A stretch of 64,000 nucleotides of DNA from positions 186,001 to 250,000 of the forward strand of contig JBNJFY010000001.1 in NCBI GenBank assembly GCA_051747265.1, given 5' to 3'. Under the pieces are notes generated by a model. The model was not told where the DNA came from, made no database searches, and saw only the letters and a list, made by a program, of their open reading frames with translations. This DNA comes from JBNJFY01 sp051747265. GTDB taxonomy: Bacteria; Bacteroidota; Rhodothermia; Balneolales; Balneolaceae. A program made the translations under genes and the position numbers. Each line of letters starts with the position of its first letter. Position 1 is the first letter of the stretch. Below are positions 36,041 to 45,155 of this stretch, piece after piece.

Positions 36041-36073
36041 CAGTGCTTCAATTTTTGAAATGTTGAAGCACTG
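36041..36073. terminator. Bidirectional terminator-like hairpin
   Basis: CAGTGCTTCAA and TTGAAGCACTG form a perfect 11-bp stem with an 11-base loop between the convergent LolA-like and universal stress genes. No long T run follows on the plus strand. Confidence 0.65.
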
Positions 36074-36096
36074 TCCCACTGTTGACTGACTTCTGA

Positions 36097-37086
36097 TTAC
36101 TCCGACAATTTCTCTTTTGATGGACGAATGGTCATGGTGGGCACATCCACATAATTCGATATCTGCTCGGTGGTGGAACCCAGCAACAAGTGGGCGAGAC
36201 CACTGCGACCATGGGTGGCCATCACAATCAGATCCGCTTTTTCTTCGGCGTATCGTTTGATTTCGCGATGAGCAGAAACACCTTTCACGATTTTAGTGAA
36301 TACCGGAATGCGCTGTTCTCCATCTTCGTCTTTCAAGACAACGATATCGTGAAATCGCTCATCCGATCGTTCTAACGACCAAGTGCCATCACCTAGCTTG
36401 ACTAATGATTTTTCGAGTTTGTTCATCAAGTTCAAGTAGATGGCGTCCACCTCATCCTGATCAGGCTCATGGGGAATATTCTCGGAGAGACTGCCATACA
36501 GCTCTAGCACATGATAAAGCGTAATCTGGCCCTCAAAAGCCGCCGCCATGGCCAATGTTACCGGCAAGCATTCAAAAGAAAGATCAGAGGTATCCGTCGG
36601 CATTAAAATGTTCCCCAAGTCATCCGCGTTGGCATCGTCGGGAATGGAAAGCACCGGTTTGTCGGAATAACGGATCACTCGTTCCGTGGTGGTTCCCTGG
36701 AATAGATCCGTACGGTGAGCTCCCCGGCTACCCATCACGATGATATCGTAGTCACCTTCTTCAGCATGTTCCACAATCGTTTCCGAGGGTTTGCGATCAA
36801 TCTTCACATAGACTTTACCGCGGTTGGTTTCCACGATATAATCCTCCATTTCTCCCACCATCTTATGCTCCGCCTCCTCGATAACGTGGGGATAAAGATC
36901 CTCATCCATATCAAAGGGCACGCCCATCTTTTTAATGCTCTCGGAGAAATATTTCACCAAGGGTACGATATGTATAAAATCAATTTTGGCACCAAATAAG
37001 GAGGCCATTTTCTGTGCGTAGCGATAGGCCGCTTGAGATCCTTCGGAAAAATCGGTGGGTACTAAAATCTTCTCAATGGGTTTCAT
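36097..37086 (-). CDS. Universal stress protein with two UspA domains
   Basis: The 329-residue protein is a tandem of two Usp domains (about residues 1-150 and 157-325). Both have the start KILVPTDFSEGS / NILMPTDTSDLS and the ATP-binding signature G-x2-G-x9-G-S/T: GSRGAHRTDLFQGTTTERV in the first and THGRSGLAHLLLGSTTEQI in the second. Both domains thus appear able to bind ATP. It is a cytoplasmic stress-survival protein of unknown precise action. Confidence 0.93.
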   Translation of the reverse strand: MKPIEKILVPTDFSEGSQAAYRYAQKMASLFGAKIDFIHIVPLVKYFSESIKKMGVPFDMDEDLYPHVIEEAEHKMVGEMEDYIVETNRGKVYVKIDRKPSETIVEHAEEGDYDIIVMGSRGAHRTDLFQGTTTERVIRYSDKPVLSIPDDANADDLGNILMPTDTSDLSFECLPVTLAMAAAFEGQITLYHVLELYGSLSENIPHEPDQDEVDAIYLNLMNKLEKSLVKLGDGTWSLERSDERFHDIVVLKDEDGEQRIPVFTKIVKGVSAHREIKRYAEEKADLIVMATHGRSGLAHLLLGSTTEQISNYVDVPTMTIRPSKEKLSE

Positions 37087-37215
37087 CTTGATAACTCCCT
37101 CTGTCAGTTAAACTTTACTGGATTGTATTTTCTATCTCATATTACAATACACATTTGGTGCAAACAACATTTCGCCCCTACACTTCAAGTGGGGGAATCC
37201 TTGCAGAGAGTGGAC

Positions 37216-37375
37216 GGCAGACGTGAAACGGCAAAGGGCAGACGGGGGTTGGGAGTTAATTGCTGGTATCAAAAATTTCAAAACCATTGATAAAATTTGC
37301 TGATAAGGCAACTAGTAAAAACCCAACTCGATAATCCCCTCTGCCATCTGCCCTTTGCCGTTTCACCACTGCCCT
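37216..37375. repeat. Heptamer inverted-repeat element A1
   Basis: The left arm (37216-37247: GGCAGAC, GTGAAAC, GGCAAAG, GGCAGAC) and right arm (37336-37375) are inverted arrays of about 7-bp units, sharing CTGCCCTTTGCCGTTTCAC on the opposite strand. The ~88-base core holds GGTATC..AATTTCAAA and a block at 37297-37336 that matches element A2. The right arm reaches the popT stop codon. Confidence 0.85.
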
Positions 37376-38523
37376 CACCGAAGTCGTTCTAATCCCCCCA
37401 CCAGTAGAAAGCCGACCAGCATCCCACCGATACCATACCAGAAATGGCGTTTGGACAAGGATTGTGCTTCTTCCACTTGAGAATAGTAAGGGATGTACGG
37501 CTCGCTCTTGATCAGCTTCTGCTTTACGGTTTGATACTCTATACGATTGGGCTGAGTGCTCTCCGGAGGAGCCGGAACCAGTTTACCTAACCGATCATAC
37601 TTGGGTTGCTGGGGGGATTCCGGATTGTTTTTGAGCTCTATTACTTGCTCGTGCGTGGTAGGCAGAAGCTTGGTCTGCACAATTTGCTCGTAGGTACGAT
37701 TCTGGAATGGCCAGATCACAAATAGCGACCCGATTAAGAAGCCAATAAGTACACTTAATGTAGGGTTATGATAGTGATCCAACAGCCAGGACAGCACGCG
37801 CGAAAACAACGCCAAGCCAATCACGGCACCAATGGCAAACGGCCCGATGATAAATAAAGCGTCAACGGTTTCACTACCCAGACGATTGATCTGAGATAGG
37901 ATGAAATCGTATTTACGAAGTATCAACAAAATGTAGGATCCGGAGATACCCGGCAAAATCATGGCGATGATGGCCACACTCCCACTGAGCATAGCAAACC
38001 ACCATGTATCTGGCGTATTAGTCGGAACCAAGGTCACCACCCAGTAACCGATAGCCACCCCAATCAACACCATTAGCCCTTCGGGCCAGCGAAAGGGAGT
38101 CACACTCTTGTACAGGATATAGATCGATCCGGCGATCAGACCAAAAAAGATCCCATAGACCAGCTCCGGGTCGGTATGCATATAAATTTGTAGCGGAACA
38201 ATACGGGTAAAAAAGATGATGGCTAAGGCGATACCGGTAAATAGTATCCCCAGGAACTTCCAATGCACAATTCGAAAAACCTGCTTTAAATCCAAGGACA
38301 CCAAAGCTTTGATAGCTTGGGCATTTCCACTTTTTATGGCTTTCAGCAGCCGCTCGTAGATGCCTAAGATCAAAGCCATGGTCCCGCCACTCACTCCGGG
38401 CACGATATCAGCGGATCCCATCAAAAATCCTTTGATCACCAAAAACGGCGCCTCTTTCCACGTAGTTTGATCTTGATTGTGCTCCTGTTCCTGCTGGTGC
38501 TCCACTTCCTGCTGTTTGTTCAT
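37375..38523 (-). CDS. popT: DUF368 membrane protein, undecaprenyl-phosphate translocase-like (PopT type)
   Basis: The 382-residue integral membrane protein has about nine to ten helices and the DUF368 signature FLMGSADIVPGVSGGTMALI at residues 34-53, repeated in variant form as MILPGISGSYILLILRKYDF near 187. DUF368 (PopT) proteins return undecaprenyl phosphate, the lipid carrier for wall and O-antigen building blocks, across the inner membrane. A charged linker (about 270-350) precedes the last helix. The N-terminus begins with a Gln/Glu/His-rich stretch. Confidence 0.88.
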   Translation of the reverse strand: MNKQQEVEHQQEQEHNQDQTTWKEAPFLVIKGFLMGSADIVPGVSGGTMALILGIYERLLKAIKSGNAQAIKALVSLDLKQVFRIVHWKFLGILFTGIALAIIFFTRIVPLQIYMHTDPELVYGIFFGLIAGSIYILYKSVTPFRWPEGLMVLIGVAIGYWVVTLVPTNTPDTWWFAMLSGSVAIIAMILPGISGSYILLILRKYDFILSQINRLGSETVDALFIIGPFAIGAVIGLALFSRVLSWLLDHYHNPTLSVLIGFLIGSLFVIWPFQNRTYEQIVQTKLLPTTHEQVIELKNNPESPQQPKYDRLGKLVPAPPESTQPNRIEYQTVKQKLIKSEPYIPYYSQVEEAQSLSKRHFWYGIGGMLVGFLLVGGLERLR

Positions 38524-38556
38524 CTTCAGACTAATTCAAATTGCTAGCTGTTTATT

Positions 38557-38741
38557 GGACGGAGGGTAGATGGCAGAGGGGAGACGGCAGAGGGCAGAGG
38601 GCAGACGTGAGACGTGAGATTACTAGTGTCATGATTTCAAATTCTATCACCGGATTATGTTGATAAGTCAATAAATGAAAACCAACTCAATAATTACGTC
38701 TGCCGTCTGCCGTCTCACATCTGCCTTCTGCCTTCTGCCCT
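38557..38741. repeat. Heptamer inverted-repeat element A2
   Basis: The left arm 38557-38620 has repeated GGCAGAG/GGCAGAC/GTGAGAC units. The right arm 38696-38741 has CTGCCGT/CTGCCTT units in inverted orientation. The 75-base core (38621-38695) contains GATTTCAAA and the block TTGATAAG.CAA...AACTC.ATAAT at 38657-38695, shared with A1. The right end touches the pcm stop codon. Confidence 0.85.
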
Positions 38742-39393
38742 ACTCCTCCCAGCCTTCTTCGCCAATCAACGGTACAAATTTAAAGGCATCAAAGCGTTCC
38801 TCTGTAATATTATCTGCGCCAACCCGGATAATGCGCACCATAATCTGTTTATCATCATCGCCAACCGGAACAACCAATCGGCCCCCAACGGCCAACTGCT
38901 CAGTCAGCTTTTCGGGAACAACCGGTGCACCCGCGGTAACCACAATGGCATCGTAGGGAGCATAAGCACTCCAACCCAACGTTCCGTCGCCCAACTTCAG
39001 CATGGGGCGGTATCCCATCTCGCGAAGCATGGATCGAGCCCGTTCATACAGCTCCTTATGTCGTTCGATGCTGTACACTTGCATACCCATTTCACACAGC
39101 ACTGCGGCTTGATAGCCGGATCCGGTTCCTACTTCCAATACTTTTTCGCCCTTGGAAAGCTGTAGCAACTCGGTTTGCTTGGCTACGGTATACGGTTGAG
39201 AAATGGTTTGTCCTTTGCCGATGGGCAGCGCGGTATCCTTGTATGCTTTATTTTCAAATATGGTATCCAGCATCTGATGACGAGGAACCGATTCAATGGC
39301 GCGCAAGACGTTTTCATCCTGGATACCCTTATCCCGAAGTTTCTCTACCAGTTTTTGCCTGTGCCGCTTAAATTTGCGATCTCGAAATGCCAT
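38740..39393 (-). CDS. pcm: Protein-L-isoaspartate O-methyltransferase
   Basis: The 217-residue enzyme repairs aged proteins by methylating L-isoaspartyl residues with SAM. The family motifs are intact: QTISQPYTVAKQTELL near residue 64, SAM-binding VLEVGTGSGYQAAVLCEMG near 85, YDAIVVTAGAP near 149 and GGRLVVPVGD near 167. The C-terminus is normal and ends within the edge of the heptamer-repeat element. Confidence 0.95.
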   Translation of the reverse strand: MAFRDRKFKRHRQKLVEKLRDKGIQDENVLRAIESVPRHQMLDTIFENKAYKDTALPIGKGQTISQPYTVAKQTELLQLSKGEKVLEVGTGSGYQAAVLCEMGMQVYSIERHKELYERARSMLREMGYRPMLKLGDGTLGWSAYAPYDAIVVTAGAPVVPEKLTEQLAVGGRLVVPVGDDDKQIMVRIIRVGADNITEERFDAFKFVPLIGEEGWEE

Positions 39394-39550
39394 TCCCGAT
39401 ACTTACTTTTATGCCACCGTTTTCCGAACGCAATATACATGATGCGTACTGTAAAACAAGCTAGGCTTTTGTATTTTGACGGTACGATTGGCCGCCTGTT
39501 TTCGTTAGGTCCAGCTACATACTCCATCAATCCGTAACCGAAGTAACTCG

Positions 39551-41002
39551 ATGAAAGAGCTTCATCTATATAATACGCTAAGCCGGAAGAAAGAAAAATT
39601 TGAACCCTTGAACGACGACTTTGTGGGCATGTATGTCTGCGGCCCCACCGTCTATGGCGATCCACACTTGGGTCATGCCAAAAGCTATGTCTCCTTTGAT
39701 GTGGTGCAGCGTTATTTACGTTACCTGGGGTATCGCGTTCGGTACGTGCAGAATATTACGGATGTAGGTCACCTGACCGACGACGCCGATCAAGGGGAAG
39801 ATAAACTGGCCAAACAGGCGCGCAAAGAACAGTTGGAACCTATGGAGATCGCCGAAAAATACACCTACAAGTATTTTCGGGATATGGATGCGCTGAATGT
39901 ACAGCGTCCGGATATTTCTCCCCGCGCGACCGGTCATATCACGGAACAGATTGATCAGGTACAGAAGCTTATCGACAATGGGAATGCCTACGTTACCGAG
40001 AATGGCAATGTTTATTTCGATGTGCAGTCGGATGAAGAATACGGCAAGTTGAGTGGACGTAACATAGAGGAGCAGGAATCGGGCACCCGTATTGATACAG
40101 CCAGCGATAAACGGCACCCTGCTGATTTCGCGCTTTGGAAAGCCGCCGATGACAGCCATATCATGAAGTGGCCCTCCCCTTGGGGCATGGGTTATCCCGG
40201 TTGGCACGTAGAATGCTCCACGATGTCTACCAAATATCTAGGTGAGACCTTTGATATCCACGGTGGTGGATTGGACAACCAATTTCCTCATCACGAGTGT
40301 GAAATAGCCCAAGCTGAATGCGCCAATCATAAAACCTTTGCCCGCTACTGGATGCACAACAACATGGTGACCCTGGAAGGGCAAAAGATGGGCAAGTCGC
40401 TGGGCAACGCCATCTCCTTGCATCAGTTCTTTTCCGGTGATCATAAGCTGTTGAGTCGGGCGTGGGACCCGCAGATTATCCGCTTTTTCTTACTACAGAG
40501 CCATTACCGCAGCACTACCGACTTTTCGGAAGAGGCCTTAGAAGCTGCCGAAAATGGACTCCAAAACCTGCATCGTATATTACGGGCCATTGACGAGGCC
40601 GGATCCGGTGATGCTGAAGCCTTCGATGTAGAAGCCTTTACGGCCGCATTCCGATCCAAGATGAATGATGATTTCAATACGGCGCAAGCCATAGCCGTTT
40701 TATTTGAGCAGCTGCGTCCCCTGCGTAAAGATATTGAGGAAGGTAATATTCCATCCAACATAGAGGAAGCAAAAAATGCAGTTCGGGCAATTGCCGATGA
40801 CGTGCTGGGGATCTGGCCGGAGGCGGATCAACAAGGCCGTAGCGAATTAGTAGATCAATTAGTGGAAATGCTGATCGAATTTCGAGCGGAAGCCCGCGAA
40901 AACAAGAATTTCGAATTAGCCGATTCCATCAGAGACCGCTTAGCGGATATTGGCGTGCAGCTAAAAGATGGGCCGGAAGGAACCAGCTACGAAATCCAAT
41001 AA
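39551..41002 (+). CDS. cysS: Cysteine--tRNA ligase
   Basis: The 483-residue class I aminoacyl-tRNA synthetase charges tRNA-Cys. The HIGH-type motif is PHLGHAKSYV at about residues 37-46 and the KMSKS-type motif is KMGKS near 280. The zinc ligands are Cys30 (CGPTVYGD), Cys222 (WHVECSTM) and the HHECE segment. The DALR anticodon-binding domain follows, ending with an RDRLADIGVQLKDGPEGTSYEI tail (last 20 or so residues). Full length. A MITE lies 9 bases after the stop. Confidence 0.97.
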   Translation: MKELHLYNTLSRKKEKFEPLNDDFVGMYVCGPTVYGDPHLGHAKSYVSFDVVQRYLRYLGYRVRYVQNITDVGHLTDDADQGEDKLAKQARKEQLEPMEIAEKYTYKYFRDMDALNVQRPDISPRATGHITEQIDQVQKLIDNGNAYVTENGNVYFDVQSDEEYGKLSGRNIEEQESGTRIDTASDKRHPADFALWKAADDSHIMKWPSPWGMGYPGWHVECSTMSTKYLGETFDIHGGGLDNQFPHHECEIAQAECANHKTFARYWMHNNMVTLEGQKMGKSLGNAISLHQFFSGDHKLLSRAWDPQIIRFFLLQSHYRSTTDFSEEALEAAENGLQNLHRILRAIDEAGSGDAEAFDVEAFTAAFRSKMNDDFNTAQAIAVLFEQLRPLRKDIEEGNIPSNIEEAKNAVRAIADDVLGIWPEADQQGRSELVDQLVEMLIEFRAEARENKNFELADSIRDRLADIGVQLKDGPEGTSYEIQ

Positions 41003-41305
41003 CCGAACCGTGAGGCTGTCCAAAAAGGTAGCTTTTCAAAACTAGATAGATAGTTAACCAAATATATATTGCCTTAAACCCAAACCTCCAAGGTTTTCGA
41101 AACTTTGGAGGTTTATACATTATACTTTTCGGACAGCCTCAGACTACAAAGCTTCAGCTTTTTTCACCCTTTTCCCATCACTATTCTACAACTTCTATAT
41201 CAATTCAGAATCGATATTCACAATTCCTCGATAGATTACTACCTTATCAGCGGTGTTGGTTCGCTAGCACCGCTGATTTTTTAATGGGCGTAAATCAATT
41301 TAAGC
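41003..41305. other. Gap between cysS and lgt, mostly MITE
   Basis: The first half is the MITE at 41012-41140. The rest includes a small hairpin AATCAGCGGTG / CACCGCTGATT type structure at about 41248-41278 followed by T5, which could terminate rightward transcription before lgt. No gene is seen. Confidence 0.5.
41012..41140. mobile_element. MITE with GAGGCTGTC terminal inverted repeats, copy 2
   Basis: GAGGCTGTCCAAAAAGGT at 41012 pairs with ACTTTTCGGACAGCCTC at 41124-41140. The 33-bp internal palindrome has 15-base arms at 41082-41096 (AAACCTCCAAGGTTT) and 41100-41114, with the loop TCG. It shares ends and palindrome geometry with the element at 12933-13144, but three adjacent bases in each arm differ. 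Confidence 0.85.
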
Positions 41306-42367
41306 ATGCAATCACAAGCTGATTCTTATTTCCACTGGAGCGCCAATCCTAATCTGGTAGATGGCCTAACCATCCCCATGCCCTTCTCGTTTTCCATCCT
41401 GGGAATAATACTGGGCATCCTTTTTATGTATTTGGGCTTCACATACTGGGTCAAGCCGCAATTACAAGATCAGGCTGCTAAATCATCCCGCAAATCACAA
41501 GGCGAACCTCTTAAAGCCCCTTGGTGGATGAATACCGCTGTGGTGCTGGGGGCTTTATTAGCCGGTCAACTGGTTGCGCTACTTTTCGATCCTACCCTGC
41601 TGGATGCCATCGGTCCCATTCAAATCCGTTACTACGGACCTCTGTTTGCATCTGCCTTCATTGCCGGCTATCTGATTGAATTCAAATTGTTTAAGGATGC
41701 CCATCGGACCCAAGAGGAATTGGAAGAATTACTAACCACCATTTTAATCGCAACGGTAATTGGCGCTCGTTTGGGGCATGTGCTTTTTTATGATCCGGGG
41801 TACTACCTGCGCAACCCCTCCGAAATTATCGCTATCTGGCATGGGGGATTGGCTTCTCATGGAGCGGCCATTGGTATTTTACTGGCTATGTATTGGTTCG
41901 CCAAGCGGAAAACAGGAATGACTTTTCTTTGGCTCGCCGATCGGGTAGTAGTAGCCGTAGCCATCGGTGGTGCTTTTATTCGAACCGGAAATTTCTTCAA
42001 TTCCGAAATCGTGGGTCAAGTTACCGATGTTCCCTGGGCGATTGTATTTGAACGGCTGGATATGCTGCCTCGTCATCCTACCATGCTTTATGAGGCCCTT
42101 CTTAGTGTACTAGTATTTGCAGCTCTGCTCTTGCTCTATCGCGCCTACAAAAACAGCCCGCCCGAAGGCGCCATGTTCGGAACCTTTTTAGTGATGCTCT
42201 TTGGGGGACGTTTTCTGCTGGAATACACCAAAATTCCCCAAGCCGGATTCGCCGCCGATTGGCCCATCAATATGGGACAAATTTTAAGTATCCCACTGAT
42301 CGCCGCCGGACTCTGGCTGTTATTCAGTTATGTGAATTGGAAACAAAAACAGCAGGACGCTGCCTGA
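41306..42367 (+). CDS. lgt: Prolipoprotein diacylglyceryl transferase
   Basis: The 353-residue inner-membrane enzyme attaches diacylglycerol to the lipobox Cys of prelipoproteins. The signature is recognisable: GARLGHVLFYDPGYYLRNP near 152, HGGLASHGAAIGI near 178, and ADRVVVAVAIGGAFIRTGNFFNSEIVG near 211, described here by parts, with the essential Arg and Asn. Seven or more helices are visible. It is longer than E. coli Lgt because of an extra N-terminal helix and linker (residues 28-70). Several lipoproteins in this window would be its substrates. Confidence 0.95.
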   Translation: MQSQADSYFHWSANPNLVDGLTIPMPFSFSILGIILGILFMYLGFTYWVKPQLQDQAAKSSRKSQGEPLKAPWWMNTAVVLGALLAGQLVALLFDPTLLDAIGPIQIRYYGPLFASAFIAGYLIEFKLFKDAHRTQEELEELLTTILIATVIGARLGHVLFYDPGYYLRNPSEIIAIWHGGLASHGAAIGILLAMYWFAKRKTGMTFLWLADRVVVAVAIGGAFIRTGNFFNSEIVGQVTDVPWAIVFERLDMLPRHPTMLYEALLSVLVFAALLLLYRAYKNSPPEGAMFGTFLVMLFGGRFLLEYTKIPQAGFAADWPINMGQILSIPLIAAGLWLLFSYVNWKQKQQDAA

Positions 42368-42400
42368 TGTAGCGCCCTGCCGGTTTTGGCATCACTCACT

Positions 42401-43450
42401 CTAGAGAGCGATTTGCAAACGCATCATTAATTCAGAGGTCATCTCTACGTCAGGTCCGTCATCCAGGATATAATCCAACTGTACCCTGGTTTGTGAAGTG
42501 GGACGATAATCAATCCCTGCTACATATCGATTATTGAAAGGAAAAATATCTTGTTCGGAATGGATATAATCATAGCGCCCGGCGATGGCCCATTGGTTGT
42601 TAAACTTATACCCTGCGGTAGCCTGAAGACCCTCAATGGAATCCTCTTCGATAACCGCCGCGTATTGTAATTCCGCCCTCAACAGCTCCATAGAAATCCA
42701 CCAGGAGAGCGTTTCATACCGCGAGTCGATGCTTAATAGCAACCGATCTCCCCGGCTGTTGGGTAGATAACCAGACCCCAACGGTGCATCCTCGTCTTTA
42801 CTGTAATAGCCATTTAGACCAACCTGCCATTCGGTGAGACTATGAATATCCAGGGGATGAATAACCACTCGTCCGGCATAAGCAAAATTTCCATCATCAT
42901 TACCTTGCAGTTGATTTCCATTGAACACCCCCGCCGAATAACTCACATAATGATTTAAATCACCATACAGTCGAACACCAATTTCCCGAGCCGCTACTAA
43001 ATATTTGACCATTCGTGATCGATCAATGAAATCAATATCACCGGTACCGGTTAAAAATTCAGCACTTATACCTGATTTTTGAGCTCCAACCGCAACCGTT
43101 GCTCGTGGACTAAACGAGTAACTCAACATAGCATCCAAAAGTACGGTATCATCGGCCAGATCGGCTTGCATCTGATACCCGAAACCGGAATGAAATGTCC
43201 CATGAGCCTTAGCGCGTATATTAGGGACATAAAACGAAGCCTGATCACGATGCGCTATACTGTAGGTCCCAACCGTTTGGGCAAGAAAATCTAATTGAAG
43301 GGAGTCGGACTCTATCTTCTGTAAGCCAAGCGATTGCCCGGACGTACTGGTTATCGAACCGAAGAAAAGAAAGAATGGAATTACAAAGATATACGTTAAT
43401 TTATGAGCCGTAACAAAATCGACGATTGGGTTACGATTTTTGGTCTGCAT
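42401..43450 (-). CDS. Putative porin / outer membrane beta-barrel
   Basis: The 349-residue protein has a signal peptide (TYIFVIPFFLFFGSITSTSGQ) followed by alternating beta-strand pattern typical of a phosphate-selective-porin-like barrel: ATVAVGAQKSGISAEFLTGT, YLVAAREIGVRLYGDLNHYV, WQVGLNGYYSK and the final SQTRVQLDYILDD...MRLQIAL. The terminal hydrophobic strand fits insertion by the Bam machinery. Substrate unknown. It is convergent with lgt, 33 bases apart. Confidence 0.78.
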   Translation of the reverse strand: MQTKNRNPIVDFVTAHKLTYIFVIPFFLFFGSITSTSGQSLGLQKIESDSLQLDFLAQTVGTYSIAHRDQASFYVPNIRAKAHGTFHSGFGYQMQADLADDTVLLDAMLSYSFSPRATVAVGAQKSGISAEFLTGTGDIDFIDRSRMVKYLVAAREIGVRLYGDLNHYVSYSAGVFNGNQLQGNDDGNFAYAGRVVIHPLDIHSLTEWQVGLNGYYSKDEDAPLGSGYLPNSRGDRLLLSIDSRYETLSWWISMELLRAELQYAAVIEEDSIEGLQATAGYKFNNQWAIAGRYDYIHSEQDIFPFNNRYVAGIDYRPTSQTRVQLDYILDDGPDVEMTSELMMRLQIAL

Positions 43451-43560
43451 GGTAATGATTATGATGTTTCAGTTGCTATGTATAATTGGCCAACGAGGAA
43501 GATCGTAATTTATTGAACTAAATAACTATACAGTTATATAATATATCGAGAGATCTGGAT

Positions 43561-44967
43561 ATGAGCATTAAATTTGGGACCGATGGCTGGAGAGCCATCA
43601 TCGGCAAAGACTATACATTCGACAATTTAAACCGTGTAACTCAGGCTACCGCCCGCTGGATCCAGGAATCTGGCATTACGAATAATGGTGTAGTTATTGG
43701 CCACGATGCTCGCTTCAACGGGCGTTTATTCTCCGAACATGTGGCTTCGGTATTCGCAGCCATGGATGTACCAGTGCGTTTCGCGGATAGCATCACTCCT
43801 ACTCCCGCGGTAAGCTGGGCCGCTCAGCATTATGATTGTGTGGGTATCGTGATTACCGCTAGTCACAATCCACCGGCCTACAATGGTTTTAAAATCAAAG
43901 CTCCATTCGGAGGACCAGCCACGCCCGATCAGATTGCGGCCGTAGAAGATCGCCTGGACACTTATAAAGCTGATCTTGATTTGGACAAGTTCCAGAATTG
44001 CGTGGATACCGGTAAAGTAGAAATGATTCCACTGACCGATCAATATCTGGATGTGCTGCGCGATAAACTGGATCTGGAAGCTATTAAAAGCAGTGGTCTC
44101 AAAATCGCTCACGATCCGATGTTCGGAGCTGGTCAAGGACTGGTCAAAGCGCTATTGGACGATCATCAAGTGATTGAACTGCACGGTGATTATAATCCAG
44201 GCTTTGAGGGTACTGCGCCGGAGCCAATCGAGAAAAATTTAGAAGAGCTTGCTCAGCTTATTCGTGATGAAGGCTGTGATGTTGGTCTGGCTAATGATGG
44301 CGATGCCGACCGCATTGGCATGTACGATGAGAAGGGAGACTTCGTGGATTCTCACCGAATTTTGTCACTGCTCTCTAAGTATCTGAGTCAGGACAAAGGC
44401 ATGACCGGATCCATCGTCAAGACCTTTTCTACCACTAACATGCTCAACAAACAGGCGGAAAAATACGGACTGCCCATTGAAACCACTCCTATCGGATTTA
44501 AGTATGTGGCCGAGAAAATTATTGAGGGCGACGTACTGGTCGGCGGTGAAGAATCCGGCGGCTTGGCGGTAAAGGGACACATTCCCGAGCGCGATGGTAT
44601 TTTTATCGGGCTGACCATTGTGGAGATGATGGTTCGATCCGGCAAGAAGCTGAGCGAATTGGTGCAAGAGCTGTTTGATGAGTTTGGCCCACATGCTTTC
44701 TACCGCAATGATATGCACACTTCAGACCAACGCAAGAAAAAGATGATGGCGCTTTGCGAAGATAAGAAGGTCACCGAGCTGGCCGGGCAAAAAGTCGAAG
44801 ATTGGGAATTCATAGATGGCGTCAAACACATCATGGAAGATGGTTCCTGGCTGCTGGTACGCCCTTCGGGCACTGAGCCGGTACTGAGAATCTATTCCGA
44901 ATCTACCAGTGCCGAAACAGCCAAGGCATTGGTCGATGCCGCTACGGCTAAAGTCAACAGCCTATAA
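43561..44967 (+). CDS. Phosphoglucomutase/phosphomannomutase family protein
   Basis: The 468-residue alpha-D-phosphohexomutase has all four domains: FGTDGWRAIIG at the start, active-site phosphoserine loop VITASHNPPAYNGFK near 99, metal-binding loop NDGDADRIG near 242, sugar-binding GGEESGG near 325 and the C-terminal phosphate-binding RPSGTEPVLRIYSE. It interconverts hexose 1- and 6-phosphates for wall or exopolysaccharide precursors. Whether glucose, mannose or glucosamine is preferred is uncertain. A terminator follows. Confidence 0.93.
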   Translation: MSIKFGTDGWRAIIGKDYTFDNLNRVTQATARWIQESGITNNGVVIGHDARFNGRLFSEHVASVFAAMDVPVRFADSITPTPAVSWAAQHYDCVGIVITASHNPPAYNGFKIKAPFGGPATPDQIAAVEDRLDTYKADLDLDKFQNCVDTGKVEMIPLTDQYLDVLRDKLDLEAIKSSGLKIAHDPMFGAGQGLVKALLDDHQVIELHGDYNPGFEGTAPEPIEKNLEELAQLIRDEGCDVGLANDGDADRIGMYDEKGDFVDSHRILSLLSKYLSQDKGMTGSIVKTFSTTNMLNKQAEKYGLPIETTPIGFKYVAEKIIEGDVLVGGEESGGLAVKGHIPERDGIFIGLTIVEMMVRSGKKLSELVQELFDEFGPHAFYRNDMHTSDQRKKKMMALCEDKKVTELAGQKVEDWEFIDGVKHIMEDGSWLLVRPSGTEPVLRIYSESTSAETAKALVDAATAKVNSL

Positions 44968-45013
44968 ATGGTTTATACGTCGGCCCAATAGTCCGACTTA
45001 GCTACAACGTATG

Positions 45014-45064
45014 ATCTCGTCTGACGAATCACTCAATGTGGAAATCAATCGTCAGACGGGATTT
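45014..45064 (+). terminator. Terminator after the phosphohexomutase gene
   Basis: CGTCTGACGA (45018-45027) and TCGTCAGACG (45049-45058) form a perfect 10-bp stem extended by ATCT/GGAT, followed by a short T run. The loop is 21 bases. Confidence 0.7.
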
Positions 45065-45155
45065 TCCATTTAAGAGTCAATTGGCTTATTTAGACTACTT
45101 ATGAATTTAACCATCTGGTTAAATTTGAGTCCTAGTTTATTTACATTAGGCCATT

